Assembly: GCF_032062135.1 (NCBI RefSeq)
Contig: NC_092860.1
Span: forward strand, 67,015,918-67,079,917
Length of the DNA stretch: 64,000 nt
DNA from: Pyxicephalus adspersus
Taxonomy: Eukaryota > Chordata > Amphibia > Anura > Pyxicephalidae
Direction: 5' to 3'
In this document: positions 1 to 10,084 of the stretch, in pieces
Layout of the letters: each line of letters begins with the position of its first letter
Position numbering within the stretch: the first letter of the stretch is position 1
Made by a program: the position numbers and the translations under genes
The notes under the pieces: generated by a model
Told to the model about the DNA's origin: nothing
The model's input: the letters and a program-made list of their open reading frames with translations, nothing else
Database searches by the model: none

Positions 1-198
1 TTTAAAATGAGGGTCTCTATTGGTTAGCAATTCTTCAACATGTTTGTTACCATCAAGTAAGTTTTCTTGTATGGTATGCATTGATTTGACTTTTTTTCAT
101 CTTCATTATTGTTAGCTTCATCTGTTGCTACAAGGTTTTTGTGCCTGTTTTAAAATGAGGGTCCCTATTGGTTAGCAATTCTTCAACCTGTTTCTTAC
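1..198. repeat. pair of ~50-bp direct repeats
   Basis: Positions 1-50 and 149-198 are the same sequence with three differences (phrases shared include gagggt and ctattggttagcaattctt), spaced 148 bases apart. Both lie in A+T-rich DNA with no ORF. It looks like a local tandem duplication whose first unit may begin before the window. The family is not recognised. Confidence 0.8.
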
Positions 199-772
199 AA
201 TGTATATGTAATTATTGTTATTAAAGGTTTTGTCATTTTATCTATGAATAATTAGTACAAATATATTCATGGTTTCCACTCCAAACTGGTACTTGACCCC
301 CGTTGTTGCCTTTGTCTCATTCTCAAAGTCATACTGGCACATATTGGTATTTGAATTTATTATGTAAGTATTCCTTTTATTAATAAATTGTCATGGTTTT
401 TTTTTTAATAGTCTGATAGTTGCTGAGTAAGCTGTGGTTTTCCTTCAACATACTTCACTCATGTTGATTTGCTGCCACTGTTCTACACAACTCTTCTGTT
501 CATTTGTAGTATTGTTAAAGGTTTGTTCTCATTGTGCTGTGCGGCCTGATCTTAGCCCAATTTTATACAAGCAAACTTCCACTTCCTATCCAAACAGGTT
601 GTCAATTAGCTGTCCAGTTCAGTTGCATACTTATTCTAACACACCTAATGGTGATGGAAGGAGGTCCAGGTTACCAAGCAAAACTTTAAACCACATTTAT
701 TGACAAGCTCACAAGCAGGGTCAAGCACTCTTAAATACTGGATTGTATGCATTATTTAGGTGTTTACATGAT
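199..772. other. no recognised feature
   Basis: A+T-rich sequence. The open frame at 434-703 has no domain, signal or splice context and reads like chance translation. Confidence 0.5.
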
Positions 773-1030
773 TCAAATAGTATTAGTATTTACATTTTCC
801 AGAGACAAATATACTTTGTGCAAAACATATTTTATTGCTTTTTCAGGGTGTTTATGCAGTTTGAATGCCATTTTAGACCTTGGCCCACTAGAAATTAGCT
901 TCACCACATCAGCTTGGTAGTGGAAGCACATAAAGGTGGATTCCTTCTTTAGCCATGAGGCAATGTCATCCACAAATGTACAGTAGTATGTAATGTGACA
1001 TTCCAGAGGCTTGCCAGAGATTCCCAGCAA
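773..1030 (-). CDS. unidentified 85-residue open frame
   Basis: I do not recognise this frame. It is stop-free for 85 codons in A+T-rich DNA, and the composition reads like real protein: mixed hydrophobic and charged residues, with stretches such as FVDDIASWLKKESTF and LISSGPRSKMAFKLHKHPEK. There is no convincing splice acceptor upstream on the minus strand and no neighbouring exon that I can see. It could be an exon of an unknown host gene, a fragment of an unrecognised mobile element, or chance. Nothing in the flanks decides between these. Confidence 0.2.
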   Translation of the reverse strand: MLGISGKPLECHITYYCTFVDDIASWLKKESTFMCFHYQADVVKLISSGPRSKMAFKLHKHPEKAIKYVLHKVYLSLENVNTNTI

Positions 1031-2151
1031 AGGGATGTTATCATCAAGTTACAGAATAGATTCAATTGGTAGTATGTGATAAGCAGCATGTTAAATCAGG
1101 TTTTGTTGGCAACTTGATGGTGCTGTATTGTATTTTCATGCTTTTCAGGCTGAAAAGGCAATGCTTGGCCAAATCTAAATATGTGCATGTATATTTATCA
1201 ACATTTAAAGGTAGAGAAGGCTGCACACTTTCCTTTAAAGTCTTAAACTAGCTTTGAGCCAAGCCCATGATATCAGAAACCATAGGAAGAAATAGGCATG
1301 TTTTTCAATTTGAAGTACACACGTTTTAAGCAATATGCCAAAAAAAAAAAAAAAAACCTCTTTGCCTATTTCTTTCTATAATTTCTCTTATATATGTGTA
1401 TATACACAAATTTAAATGTATACATAGGTATATCCATGTATGTACACATGAAGCAAAACAAACAATATACACCAAAAAAAAAAAAAAAAAAAACTTACCC
1501 GAATGATAATGTGCCTTCTCTGCAAAAGTGGCAGGTGGTTTTAAACTGCTGGGGAACAGAGTTCACGCTCACATAGCGGGTTCACATTGGCACACAACAA
1601 TGCGTATCAAACACCTCAGTTTTAATAGAACAATTGTGATGTTTTTGGCCACTCAACAATTCATAGAAAGAAAATGCTCAAAAACAATCACAATATTTAT
1701 TTGTATTTATTATTGCAATGAAACAATATGGCTAAAACACAATAACATAGCATTACCCTTGACTTATCAATTGCAAGATGGACATTGAAACATTCAAAGT
1801 TTAAAATACAAAAGCAGCTATTGTGCGAAATGGTAAGCAAAGTATGAAATGTAGCAACATAGATTAGGATAACACACCAAACAAGAACCCTCCCCCTCCT
1901 TCTCCAAGACAAAAAAAAACCACAGCAAGTCAGACAACCCCCCCTATATATGCACATCTTTATACACACATCTTTATGCGCACAGCTGCTACGAATTTGT
2001 CTGTAATTGGGACGTGAGCATTCGGTGAAGTTTGGCTGTTTGTTTGTTTTTTTTGAGTTGGTCATTCCATATTCAATTATTACTATGATTCTTTAGATTT
2101 GACTGTGTACACCAGTGAACAGCTATCTAATAAAAATTAAGAAAAATACAA

Positions 2152-2156
<5 letters not shown>
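1031..2156. other. no gene; A-rich tracts
   Basis: Non-coding A+T-rich sequence with two poly-A tracts (about 1340-1357 and 1475-1493). The minus-strand frame at 1697-2065 is low-complexity and unsupported. Confidence 0.5.

Positions 2157-2190
<34 letters not shown>
2157..2190. repeat. (TA)n microsatellite
   Basis: About 17 uninterrupted TA units, directly visible. Confidence 0.95.
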
Positions 2191-2191
<1 letters not shown>

Positions 2192-2230
2192 GCGGGATCG
2201 CGGTATCGGGTGAGTATGATTTTTTTTAAT

Positions 2231-2332
2231 TACCGGTATATTTAACATGTATTCGGTGTATAAGACGCACCCACTTTTCCCCCCCAGTTTTGGGGAAGAA
2301 AAAGTGCGTCTTATAGTCCGAAAAATACGGTA
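2231..2332. mobile_element. short inverted-repeat MITE
   Basis: Two arms are inverted copies: the left holds gtataagacgcac (ends about 2271) and the right holds gtgcgtcttat (about 2304-2314). Imperfect outer ends read taccggtat on the left and aatacggtac on the right. The whole is about 100 bases with a C/G-rich centre. I recall similar elements in many animal genomes but cannot assign a superfamily. Confidence 0.6.
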
Positions 2333-2394
2333 CTTTACTTACTTAATTTGTATTTATATATTTATCATAGATATCTATATATGTATTTATATCT

Positions 2395-2417
2395 ATAGAT
2401 AGATAGATAGATAGATA
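2395..2417. repeat. (GATA)n microsatellite
   Basis: Five to six GATA units, next to the likely 3' end of the LTR-like block. Confidence 0.9.
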
Positions 2418-2427
2418 TAGAAGCAAA

Positions 2428-2973
2428 CAGGCTGGAAACAGGGCCAGCAGGTTTTAAGTGCATCAAGGGTTTATTTCACTTAACACTATTTCCACACAAA
2501 ACAGGCAATATAAAACAAGCAGCAAAAAAAAACCCTGGCCACTTGGCCACTAACTCACTGTTAGTTCCCTTAACTAGCAATCCAGCCCAACCTAGTGTTG
2601 TTCAGGACTCTAAGGCCCTAACCATATATCTTTTGCAACAAAGTGTGTGTCTTTACTCCCAGTTCCCAGTTCACCTTGGACCTCCTCCCATCTCACCAGC
2701 CAAGACAGAGCCCCCAGGAATAAGCAGGCTGGGAGTTTATATCCCCAGCCTAATTTCCAGGATGCATTTCATGTGAGACAATTGCACCTGATCATACCCA
2801 GGGCTCTTTAACTCCCTCACCTTGTCAAGAAGCCTGCTACTTAGACCCCACCTTCAGGTTAAAAGGGAAACTGACTAAACAGAAAAATACTCTGTGTATA
2901 TTCTGTATCTGGGGCAAATGTATCTGCCATCCTGGACAAAACCCTGTGATTTATTTGGCCAACTGTCACACCA
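2428..2973 (-). mobile_element. solo-LTR-like block
   Basis: Read on the minus strand the block begins TGTGACAG near 2970, has a TATAAA box at 2741-2736 and an AATAAA signal at 2475-2470, about 266 bases later, followed by about 40 bases before the GATA repeat. TATA box, R region, poly(A) signal and U5 in this order is the layout of a retroelement LTR. No gag or pol lies on either side, so a solo LTR is the simplest reading. I could not find a clean target-site duplication. Confidence 0.45.
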
Positions 2974-3388
2974 TATATACAATATTCATGTTATTTTTGA
3001 TATATTGTAAATAAATATTATGTATATCTCATCTTTAAAGTTTCATACTTCTATTGATTAAAGAGACTTGCAACAAGTACATGTTTAAGAATCTATCCTT
3101 CTATTTTTCTTTTAGAATTGTTAGGGATTTTTTGGTTCAAAATATTTAATATTAAAAAAAACAAATTGTAACACTTTTTGGAAAATGATTTTTACAAAAA
3201 GCATGCATACTTAATATCTCTATCTATATTATCTAAATACAATACCTTAATATCGTAACACAATAGTTTTTTCCAATTCAGTTTAACTAATTAGAATTGA
3301 TCTTAATGATTATTCATGAATTAATTTATAAATCTAGCACTAAGAAATTATGAGTGTCAAAACCATCATCTTTAAGATAACTTTAAAA
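2974..3388. other. no recognised feature
   Basis: A+T-rich non-coding sequence; nothing seen. Confidence 0.5.
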
Positions 3389-3405
3389 ATATATATATAT
3401 ATATA

Positions 3406-3436
<31 letters not shown>

Positions 3437-3440
3437 AATA
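3389..3440. repeat. (TA)n(TTA)n compound microsatellite
   Basis: About ten TA units followed by about ten TTA units. A further (TA)n tract lies at 3540-3563, on the far side of the repeat fragment at 3446-3539. Confidence 0.95.
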
Positions 3441-3445
3441 ATGAA

Positions 3446-3539
3446 GAGGATTTTTATAGCACCAACATAGGGGTTGGAAATGACAGACAAATACAGACAG
3501 TGACACAGGAGGAGAGGACCCTACCCCAAAGAGTTTACA
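3446..3539 (+). repeat. fragment of a dispersed repeat
   Basis: This stretch shares the phrases aggggttg, aaatgac, gacacaggagga and gaggaccct with 32285-32420 and 61672-61788. It is a fragment of the same dispersed family, trapped between two TA tracts. The family class is not known to me. Confidence 0.7.
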
Positions 3540-3640
3540 ATATATATATATATATATATATATACATATGAGTAGTGAATATACACATGTTCCAAAATTG
3601 TAAATTTAACTTTTTATGTTGTATATATTATGTAGGTCTA

Positions 3641-3681
3641 TATCCCCCCGAAGAAGCCAAGTGGTGAAATGTGTTGGGATA
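3641..3681 (+). ncRNA. hammerhead-ribozyme-like motif, copy A
   Basis: The order fits a type I hammerhead. TATCCC (3641-3646) can pair with GGGATA (3676-3681) as stem I, with one unpaired base. The core reads CCGAAGA (normally CTGANGA). GCC and GGT close stem II around a 4-base loop, GAAA is intact, and a very short stem III follows. The U-to-C change in the first core strand and the GTT at the cleavage site suggest a decayed, inactive copy. Confidence 0.5.
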
Positions 3682-3968
3682 AAAGATGTTACTCACCACG
3701 TAAATATTACAATATGGAAATAATCCTGTCTGGTTTGAAAGTTAATATCCCATGATGCACTAAATAGGTAGCGGAATAACTTGTACTTTTGTGTATATAT
3801 GATGTCAAATACTAATGCAAACAATTTTTGTGCCAAAACAAGCCCCTATTGCTCCTTTCTTTTTCTTATGTTGCTTTGTATTACAAAATGCACAAAGGGG
3901 CAGGCAACCCAAGGATACTACAAACTAAGGAAGATTTCTAACTATTTATATTGATTACTAGAGACAAA

Positions 3969-4191
3969 GGGCCTGATTTATGAAAGCTCTCCAAGGCTGG
4001 TGAGAATACACTTTCAAAAGTAAAGCTGGGTGACCCAGAAAACATGGAATGGATTTTTAAAAACCATTAGCTATTTGCTAGCAATCCTTTTGAATCGTGG
4101 ACCAGATCCATTCCAGATTTGCTGAATCACCCAGCTTCACTGATGAAAGTGTATTCTCTCCAGCCTTGGAGAGCTTTAATAAATCGGGGCC
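3969..4191. mobile_element. palindromic MITE
   Basis: The 223-base element starts gggcctgattta and ends taaatcggggcc, and its halves are inverted copies of each other: ctctccaaggctgg answers ccagccttggagag, and aagctgggtgac answers a similar stretch on the right. A second, internally deleted copy is at 40617-40788. It has no coding capacity and depends on an unknown transposase. I recall this family as abundant in ranoid frogs. Confidence 0.85.
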
Positions 4192-4557
4192 ACTGAGTAC
4201 AGACAGGTTTGGTAAATTTAGGAAGAAAGACCATGCCCAAATTACTACAAAGTAGAGCACAGGCTGGGGCTGTACTGCAAAATAAATTCTCATGAAATGA
4301 ATGGCAATCCGAAATACAGTAGTTTCCTAACTGACCTTTATGTAATTTGTTGACTTCCCCTACCTTTTTCTTTACAGCAGCTTCCAATAAACTGAAACAA
4401 TTGCTACTTTGTATTCTTTCTTTTACATTAAAGTAGTTGGCTTATTCAAAAATCCAAATCCCAAAGGCCATAATTTAAAGGCCATGCACTGCATTATGGT
4501 TAAAAAATATAAACATATGGAACTTTAAAGGGGGCAAACGCTCATTTAAAATGACAT

Positions 4558-5590
4558 AGTTACATAGTAAGTCAGGTTAAAAAAAGACATAAGTCCATTA
4601 AGTTCAACCACTAGGGAAAAAAACATATCCTAAATATTAAACTCTATGGACATAGTTGATCAAGAGGAAGGCAAGACAAAAAAAAAACCTGGTTCAAATT
4701 GCTCCAACAGGGGAAAAAAAAATTCTTCCTGATTCTATGAGGTAATCGGATGTTCCCTGATCAACAGACTCTGTTATCTTTACTTTAAAGCTTTAATACC
4801 CAGTTATATTCTGTGCTTTTAGAAAAGCATTCAGTGAAGAATCTTTTCCTTATCCGTAGCTTAAACTTCTTTTCCTCCAGACGGAAAGAGTGTCCTCTTT
4901 TCTTTGTAATAGTCTTAAAGCGAATAGTTGGAAAGAGTTTTCTATATGTATCATTCATATATTTATATAGGGTGAATATATCACCCCTTAAATGTCTCTT
5001 CTCAAGGGAGTATAGATTTGGTTCAGCTTATCTCTCCTAAAAGCTGAGCTCCTCTATTCCTTTTACTAGTTTAGTTGCCCTTCTCTGCCATCTCTATCCA
5101 ATTCCATGATGTCCTTTTTGTGAACTGGTGCCCAAAACTTGACTGCATATTCCAGATATGGTCTGACCAATGCTTTGTACAGGGGCAGGGTTATGTCTCC
5201 ATTTCTGCAGTCTTTTCCTCTTTTAATACAAGAAAGTACTTTACTAGCTTTAGATATTGCAGCTTGGCATTGCATGCTGTTATTAAGTCTATGATCTACC
5301 AGAACCCCAAGATCCTTTTCCATTTATGACTCCCACAAATGTATTCCCCCTAGACAGTATGAAGCATGCATGTTGTTAGCTCCCAATTGCATAATTTTTT
5401 GACATCCTGTATGGACTTAATTCCATTACATAGTTTGGTGTCATTTGCAAACACAGAAATGGTACTTTTAATCCCACACTTTATATCATTTACAAAGATG
5501 TTAAACAGAAAAGGCCCCGACACTGAACCCTCGGGTACACTACTAATAACCTTAGACCATTTTTTCTAACCAAATATTTGAAATTTGTAA
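4558..5590 (-). mobile_element. CR1/L2-like LINE, 3' part
   Basis: The 3' end (read on the minus strand) is the frog-type LINE tail, seen on the plus strand as gttacatagtaagtcagg followed by ttaaaaaaagac. Upstream of it lies the C-terminal part of a reverse transcriptase. The rest of the reverse transcriptase resumes in the same orientation at 9340-9593, so the LINE appears to be split by the Harbinger element at about 5600-9338. A second 3' end of the same family is at 24990-25516. Confidence 0.85.
5066..5560 (-). pseudogene. LINE reverse transcriptase, C-terminal fragment
   Basis: Minus-strand translation, in more than one frame, gives the later palm motifs and thumb of a CR1-like reverse transcriptase: SSVPEGSVSGPF (motif B region, usually GVPQGSVLGP), then FNIFVNDIKCGIK and FANDTKL, where the catalytic F/YADD has become FAND. 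The thumb follows as EKDLGVLVDHRLN and LPLYKALVRPYLEYAVKFW. An in-frame stop and frame changes show it is dead. The enzyme would have primed reverse transcription of LINE RNA at nicked target DNA. The upstream motif A is at 9340-9593. Confidence 0.85.
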
Positions 5591-5624
5591 TAAATTTAAA
5601 AAAAATTTAAAAAGGCTTCTTGGG

Positions 5625-6464
5625 TCCTGCAGTATCCTAACCATTCTGTCTGTTTCTTTTTTTTGGAAACACCTGTGTAGGAAAAAAAAGAAGCATATTA
5701 AGTACACAGATATTGTGAAGATAAGCCGACACATGGATATGAAACATTATTTTTTGCATGAACAATATATGAATGCTTACCTACACTTCTCTCCATCTGT
5801 CCTGATGTGCCTGCCTCAGGACATTTTTGCTCCCCCTCTAGAATAACTTTACAAAAAAACCAAAAAAAAAGTTAAATTACACACAATCATATGCAACCTA
5901 CCTCTCTAAAGTTTTGATACATACTTGGGTCAATAGCCAGTGCAGAACTACATTCCACTACCTCCTCCTCTATAGCCTCGGCAGGGGAAACCATAATCAA
6001 CTCTGCATAAAAAAAAATATAAGTCTACTTAACATGCATGTTATAATACATTTTTAAGAATAAATATATAAAAATGTCCTACCTTCTATCTCTAGCTGCA
6101 CCTCAGGTTGTACTGCAAGTTGCACTTCCGGCTCCACCTCACCTCCGGCTGCAAGGCGTTGTAATGCAGAAAAACAATGTAATACAGAACAAAAAATTGC
6201 AAAACAAAATAGAAAAATAGGATACAAAAAAAATAAAATTACCTAAAAAAAATTTACTGTTTTTTGGCGATATGACGTCTTAAAGTATCCAGCACGACCC
6301 TCTCTCTATTTTTTAAATTAAACCACCTTTTTCGCAGCTGGTCCTTGGAACGCTGGACGGTGCACCCTCTCCAAAATCACATCCTTTCTGGCATTCTGGG
6401 TGGTGTAATGAGCCCTCCTACCATCATAATCCTTCCTCTCCATGATGTCCACCATCACCTCCAT
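5625..6464 (-). pseudogene. Myb/SANT-like Harbinger accessory gene
   Basis: The first recognisable exon (6464-6258) encodes a helical, basic stretch: VDIMERKDYDGRRAHYTTQ, then after one frameshift DQLRKRWFNLKNRERVV and TLRRHIAKK. Tandem tryptophan-and-basic helices of this kind resemble the Myb/SANT-like DNA-binding proteins of Harbinger elements, which in known cases carry the transposase to the nucleus and the transposon ends. Four short downstream exons follow, each with a canonical AG acceptor and the first three with GT donors (6148-6083, 6002-5902, 5837-5781, 5672-about 5625). They give an acidic, low-complexity C-terminus. The 3' end runs into the LINE. The Myb assignment is by resemblance only. 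Confidence 0.55.
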
Positions 6465-6756
6465 CTCTTGGGTCTTCGCTGTGACATCTCTCATGTGACA
6501 GTAAAAAATATGACAGGAAGTGCCTGGATTTGAAAAGTGTAGTGGGGAATATGCATTGCTTGGTGCAAGGTCATACAGGTGCGTGCGATGGTTCGTCTGA
6601 ATATTCGTCCGTCCAACATTCTTGTTAGGTAAGTGATGCTGCTTTGTACTTGTATTATTGCACTATTTACTTATTATTTATTTATTTATTATTGTACTAT
6701 TGCAATGTGTAGTGGTTTAGGTTAGTTAATGATTTATTTTTATATGTTTTGCACAG

Positions 6757-8387
6757 ATCATGGCCTATGACGCATTTAACATTCCAGACTTCATGTTTGA
6801 GTTTATTGAGGCATACAGATCCCACCCCTATCTGTGGAAGGTGAAGTCTGGGAAGTATTCCAACCGTAACCTCAAGATGAAGGCGTATACCGCTATGGTG
6901 GAGCTCTGCAAGACCATAAATCCTGTGTCCGACAAAAAATAAGTTAAGCAGAGGATCTAAAACTTGCACACTGTGTTCAAAAACGAAATGAACAAAGTGA
7001 AGGCTTCAAAGCGGACAGGTGCTGCCACAGAGGATGTATATGTACCTAAATGATGGTACTTTAACCTCTTGTCTTTCACCGCGAATCAAGATGAAGGTCG
7101 TTCATGGGTGTGCAGCCTGGAAGAAGAGAAGAAGGATGCTGGGGAAGTACACAGAGCCTTGATGAGACTTCTGATATTTTCAAGACACAAGACCAGGTAA
7201 GTTAGTGAAAACTTTTTTTATTGTACAATTTATCAAAACACGGGCACGACTAATTTTAATAATATTAAAGCAAGGGAAACATTATTACAGATTTTTTTTG
7301 CAGTCCTACAAACATTGTGACGTGAAGACTAAAATGTCATGCTATCCTGCCATTCTACTGCTCCAGTGGTGTTGAAGTACTCCAAGTACTTTTTCGTTTT
7401 TTAGCCAACACTGAAGCATTCTGAGGTACTGCAACCTGTAGATCCGCTAGACCAGGTACTGCTTTCGCCCGGTGCTGCTGTAGCAGAATCTTGCTCCATT
7501 AGATGACCAAACGATGCACTGCAATTATTGCGGCATAGAAAATTATGCAGCATGCAGCAACCATAGACTACCTTGCCAATTTTGTCTATGCGCAGATTGA
7601 TAGCAGTATGAAATATTCTGAAGCGATTTGCTAGAATACCGAATGCATTCTCAACCACCCTCCTAGCATGAGATAACCTGTAATTGAAATTTTTTTTCTG
7701 TTTGTCTAAATTATTCTGAGTAAAGGGTCTTAGCAGGTTTTCATGTAATGCAAATGCTTTATCTGCAACAAACACGAAGTTATAATAATACGATCCACTG
7801 TCTGCCGGTGGGGTGATTTTTACATGCTTCCCATCAATTGCTCCTCCACAATTTGGAAAGTTCCATATATCTTGAAAGTCTGAAGCAATGTCCATCCATT
7901 CTTCTGGTGTACCAGGAAACTGAAAGGAGAACGAAGGAAGAGTTAATATGCATAATATTATGTTCTATTTTTTTTTTCTTCGCAGACTTCCTCCTGCAGT
8001 GAACCTCCAGAGATTTCACCTGCTGCAACATCCACTCCGATGTCTTCAAACCAAAAAGGTCAGGAAAGAAAGCAAGAGGAGCTGGAAAAGAAAGAAACTT
8101 TGCAGAAAGCTCTGGCCATACTGAACCAAAAAGAGGATCAATTTGATGGCTTTGGCTTCTGCATTGCTGCTAAACTTCAGCAGATGACCCCAGAGGTTGC
8201 ATATGCTGTGGAGCTGATTGTCACCAATGTGGTGAACAAAGGGTTGATGAACCAAATAAACCCACAATACCCTACCTATTCCTTCCCGTATCCATACTCG
8301 CAGCCTCACCCTTCTCCTGTACCTAACTACACTCCACGCCACCAATATAAGCCTCATCACTGCCCTTCCTCAAGTACACAAGTATAG
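6757..8387 (+). pseudogene. MADF-domain Harbinger accessory gene
   Basis: The gene spans two coding exons. Exon 6757-7196 starts just after ttttgcacag (acceptor) with ATG at 6760 and ends at CAG/GTAAGT. It encodes a MADF domain: DFMFEFIEAYRSHPYLWKV, KAYTAMVELCK, then NKVKASKRTGAATEDVYVP and WYFNLLSF. Exon 7986-8387 follows a long pyrimidine tract and cag, and encodes a lysine/glutamate-rich segment, LQKALAILNQKEDQFDGFG, and a Pro/Tyr-rich tail ending at TAG. An upstream 5' exon may end at 6628 (TTAG/GTAAGT). Nonsense codons at 6940, in the stretch after it and at 7051, plus a frameshift before the donor, show it is dead. In related elements this protein is a DNA-binding partner of the transposase. 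Confidence 0.8.
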
Positions 8388-8998
8388 TTTTGGCAATGAA
8401 AGCCACCAATATACTGATTTATAGTAAGAATGTGTCACTACTGTTAGTTGCTTTATTATTGATGTTAATATTGTAAAATAGTTATGTACTGTTTATTATG
8501 GTTATTATTGTTATGTTTTGTATTTATACTTTTTTATTGGCACTTTGTTACATGCACTTTTTTAAATAAAAGTTATCTTTTGGTTATGAAGCGAATGTGT
8601 CATTTTGTTTGAATGATTGTATGGGGCACCTACCTTCATGTACTCATCTTTCAAGCTGTAGATATTTGCTTCACATGTTTAGGGGATGATATGACCCATT
8701 GCTTGCGGTGAGATCCCAGTGGAGAACTTTAGTGGCAAGGTATCTAAGCGTGGCGATCAACCTCTGCTCAGGTGTTATGGACTTTCTCATGAAGGTATCT
8801 TGTTTCTTCAGAGCAGGTCCCACTGCAGAAAGTTATTTTTGGAAACACACGTCCGACACGCGAAGGTAATTTTTGTAGTCATCTGGGAATGAGTATCGCA
8901 GTTCTCGTAGCAGATTCTCATGCCAAATGTTGTCTCAGTCCAACAACCAATCCTTACACCACATCTGCAGCTTCTTCTCAACTTTCTCTTTCTCATCA
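7399..8998 (-). pseudogene. PIF/Harbinger DDE transposase, internally deleted
   Basis: Two exons on the minus strand. Exon 1 (about 8998-8634) encodes the N-terminal part: RELRYSFPDDYKNYLRVSD, then KKQDTFMRKSITPEQRLIA, TLRYLA, with a nonsense codon. It ends AAG/GTAGGT. Exon 2 (7919-7399) opens after ttctcctttcag with FPGTPEEWMDIASDFQDIW and carries the DDE core: NFPNCGGAIDGKHVKITPP with the first Asp, and VENAFGILANRFRIF with the Glu. GSYYYN runs directly into FVFVADKAFALHENLL, so roughly 60-80 residues, including the second catalytic Asp region, are missing. The protein cannot have cut DNA. The exon-2 reading frame is otherwise open. Confidence 0.85.
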
Positions 8999-9339
8999 CT
9001 TAGCAGATACATCACAGCAACAGCTGCTTTCTTTTTCCTTGAGAGGACTTGGAAAGACATATTGCACAGAGAGACAAAGGAGCAGTGTGCCGAATATTCA
9101 TTCGTATTACCGATTGCTCGTATACACTATTCGCGGCTAGGTATATCACTTCCTCTGGTGCACGTCAATCCTGTAAAGTTCAAACGATTGCATCTACCAT
9201 GTGTATAATATCTTTGAACGATTGTATCGTTATCTGCATGTACAGAATCGGCACTATACGATCATTCAAAGATATCGTACATGATCGTTGATCGTTCGTT
9301 TCAAAACGATAATTATTGGAAGTGTGTACGTAACTTAAC

Positions 9340-9593
9340 TTGCATATTAACCATCTGTGGGGTACAGTGTCAAATGCTTTAGCAAAGTCCAAGTACACTA
9401 TATCAACTGCTACTCCACTGTCTACCTGTTTACTTACTTCCTCATAAAAAGAAAGTAAATTTGTTTGACAACTTCTGTCTTTCTTGAAGCCATGCTGACT
9501 ATCACTTATAATATTATTTTCTAGCAGAAACTCTTCTATGTGGTTCTTTATCCAACTCTCTAGGACCTTTCCAACTATGGACTTTAACCCCCT
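9340..9593 (-). pseudogene. LINE reverse transcriptase, N-terminal fragment
   Basis: Minus-strand translation gives SDSQHGFKKDRSCQTNLLSF, then YLDFAKAFDTVPHRW (motif A with its catalytic Asp) and stops at the Harbinger end. It overlaps in content with the RT fragment at 27476-27854, so both belong to one family. On the far side of the Harbinger element, 5560-5066 continues with motif B. Upstream coding sequence is lost where a TTAA-type MITE end begins at 9594. Confidence 0.85.
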
Positions 9594-9672
9594 AAGGGGT
9601 GTTCCCGAGTGTGACTCGGGGCCGGAAAAATTGCAAAAAGCGGTAATCCCGAGTCAGGGGGGGGGGGGGTGT
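9594..9672 (+). mobile_element. TTAA-flanked MITE, left end only
   Basis: TTAACCCCCTAAGG, then cccgagtgtgactcggg and aagcggtaatcccgag, is the left end of the family complete at 53326-53919. The right end (gccagggaggttaa) is not found downstream. A run of G at 9659-9671 marks the break. The element cuts into the LINE, whose sequence does not resume. Confidence 0.7.
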
Positions 9673-10080
9673 TGCCTTACTTTCCTTTGCAATCTGTCTT
9701 TCATTTTGAAGTTTGAAACATTTTATCATGATGAGATTGCTGTAAATGTAATTCATACTTTCTTTTCTAATGATGAATAGCATGAACAAGAAATTTTAAA
9801 ACAGAACAACTTGAGAGTATATGGTCAACATTCAAGAGATCTTTGATTGCAAAACCTATAGCTTTTTAACAAGTGGAACTGTTTTGGTTTATTCTGTAAA
9901 ATGATTTTTACAAGGGACCTTGATTAGTGGCCATGCAATATTTATATGAAACATTCAACTGCATAATAACTGACTTCTCCTTGCTAACCAAGAAATGAAT
10001 ATATGTCATATATCTCCATGTTTAAATTGCATTTAGTAGCTCTTGTTTTTGATTGTGTACTTGCTTTCCTTGCCCATCAC
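9673..10080. other. no recognised feature
   Basis: Non-coding. I see no domain, repeat or structure. Confidence 0.45.
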
Positions 10081-10084
10081 TTAT

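Larger units (their letters stand above)
5600..9338. mobile_element. PIF/Harbinger DNA transposon, decayed
   Basis: A roughly 3.7 kb element holds a Harbinger transposase, a MADF gene and a Myb/SANT-like gene. The right end reads gtgtgtacgtaacttaac (about 9322-9340), which matches the ends of the two short MITEs at 18735-18939 and 21900-22170. I cannot find the matching left end, so that end is truncated or diverged. The flanks, 4558-5590 and 9340-9593, are pieces of one LINE, which places the insertion after the LINE. The 3-bp duplication usual for Harbinger could not be confirmed. The stretch at about 9000-9338 is non-coding. Confidence 0.75.

Noticed and set aside
8040..8360. 104-codon minus-strand frame opposite the MADF second exon
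   Set aside because: Shadow of the plus-strand coding exon; no protein-like motif of its own.
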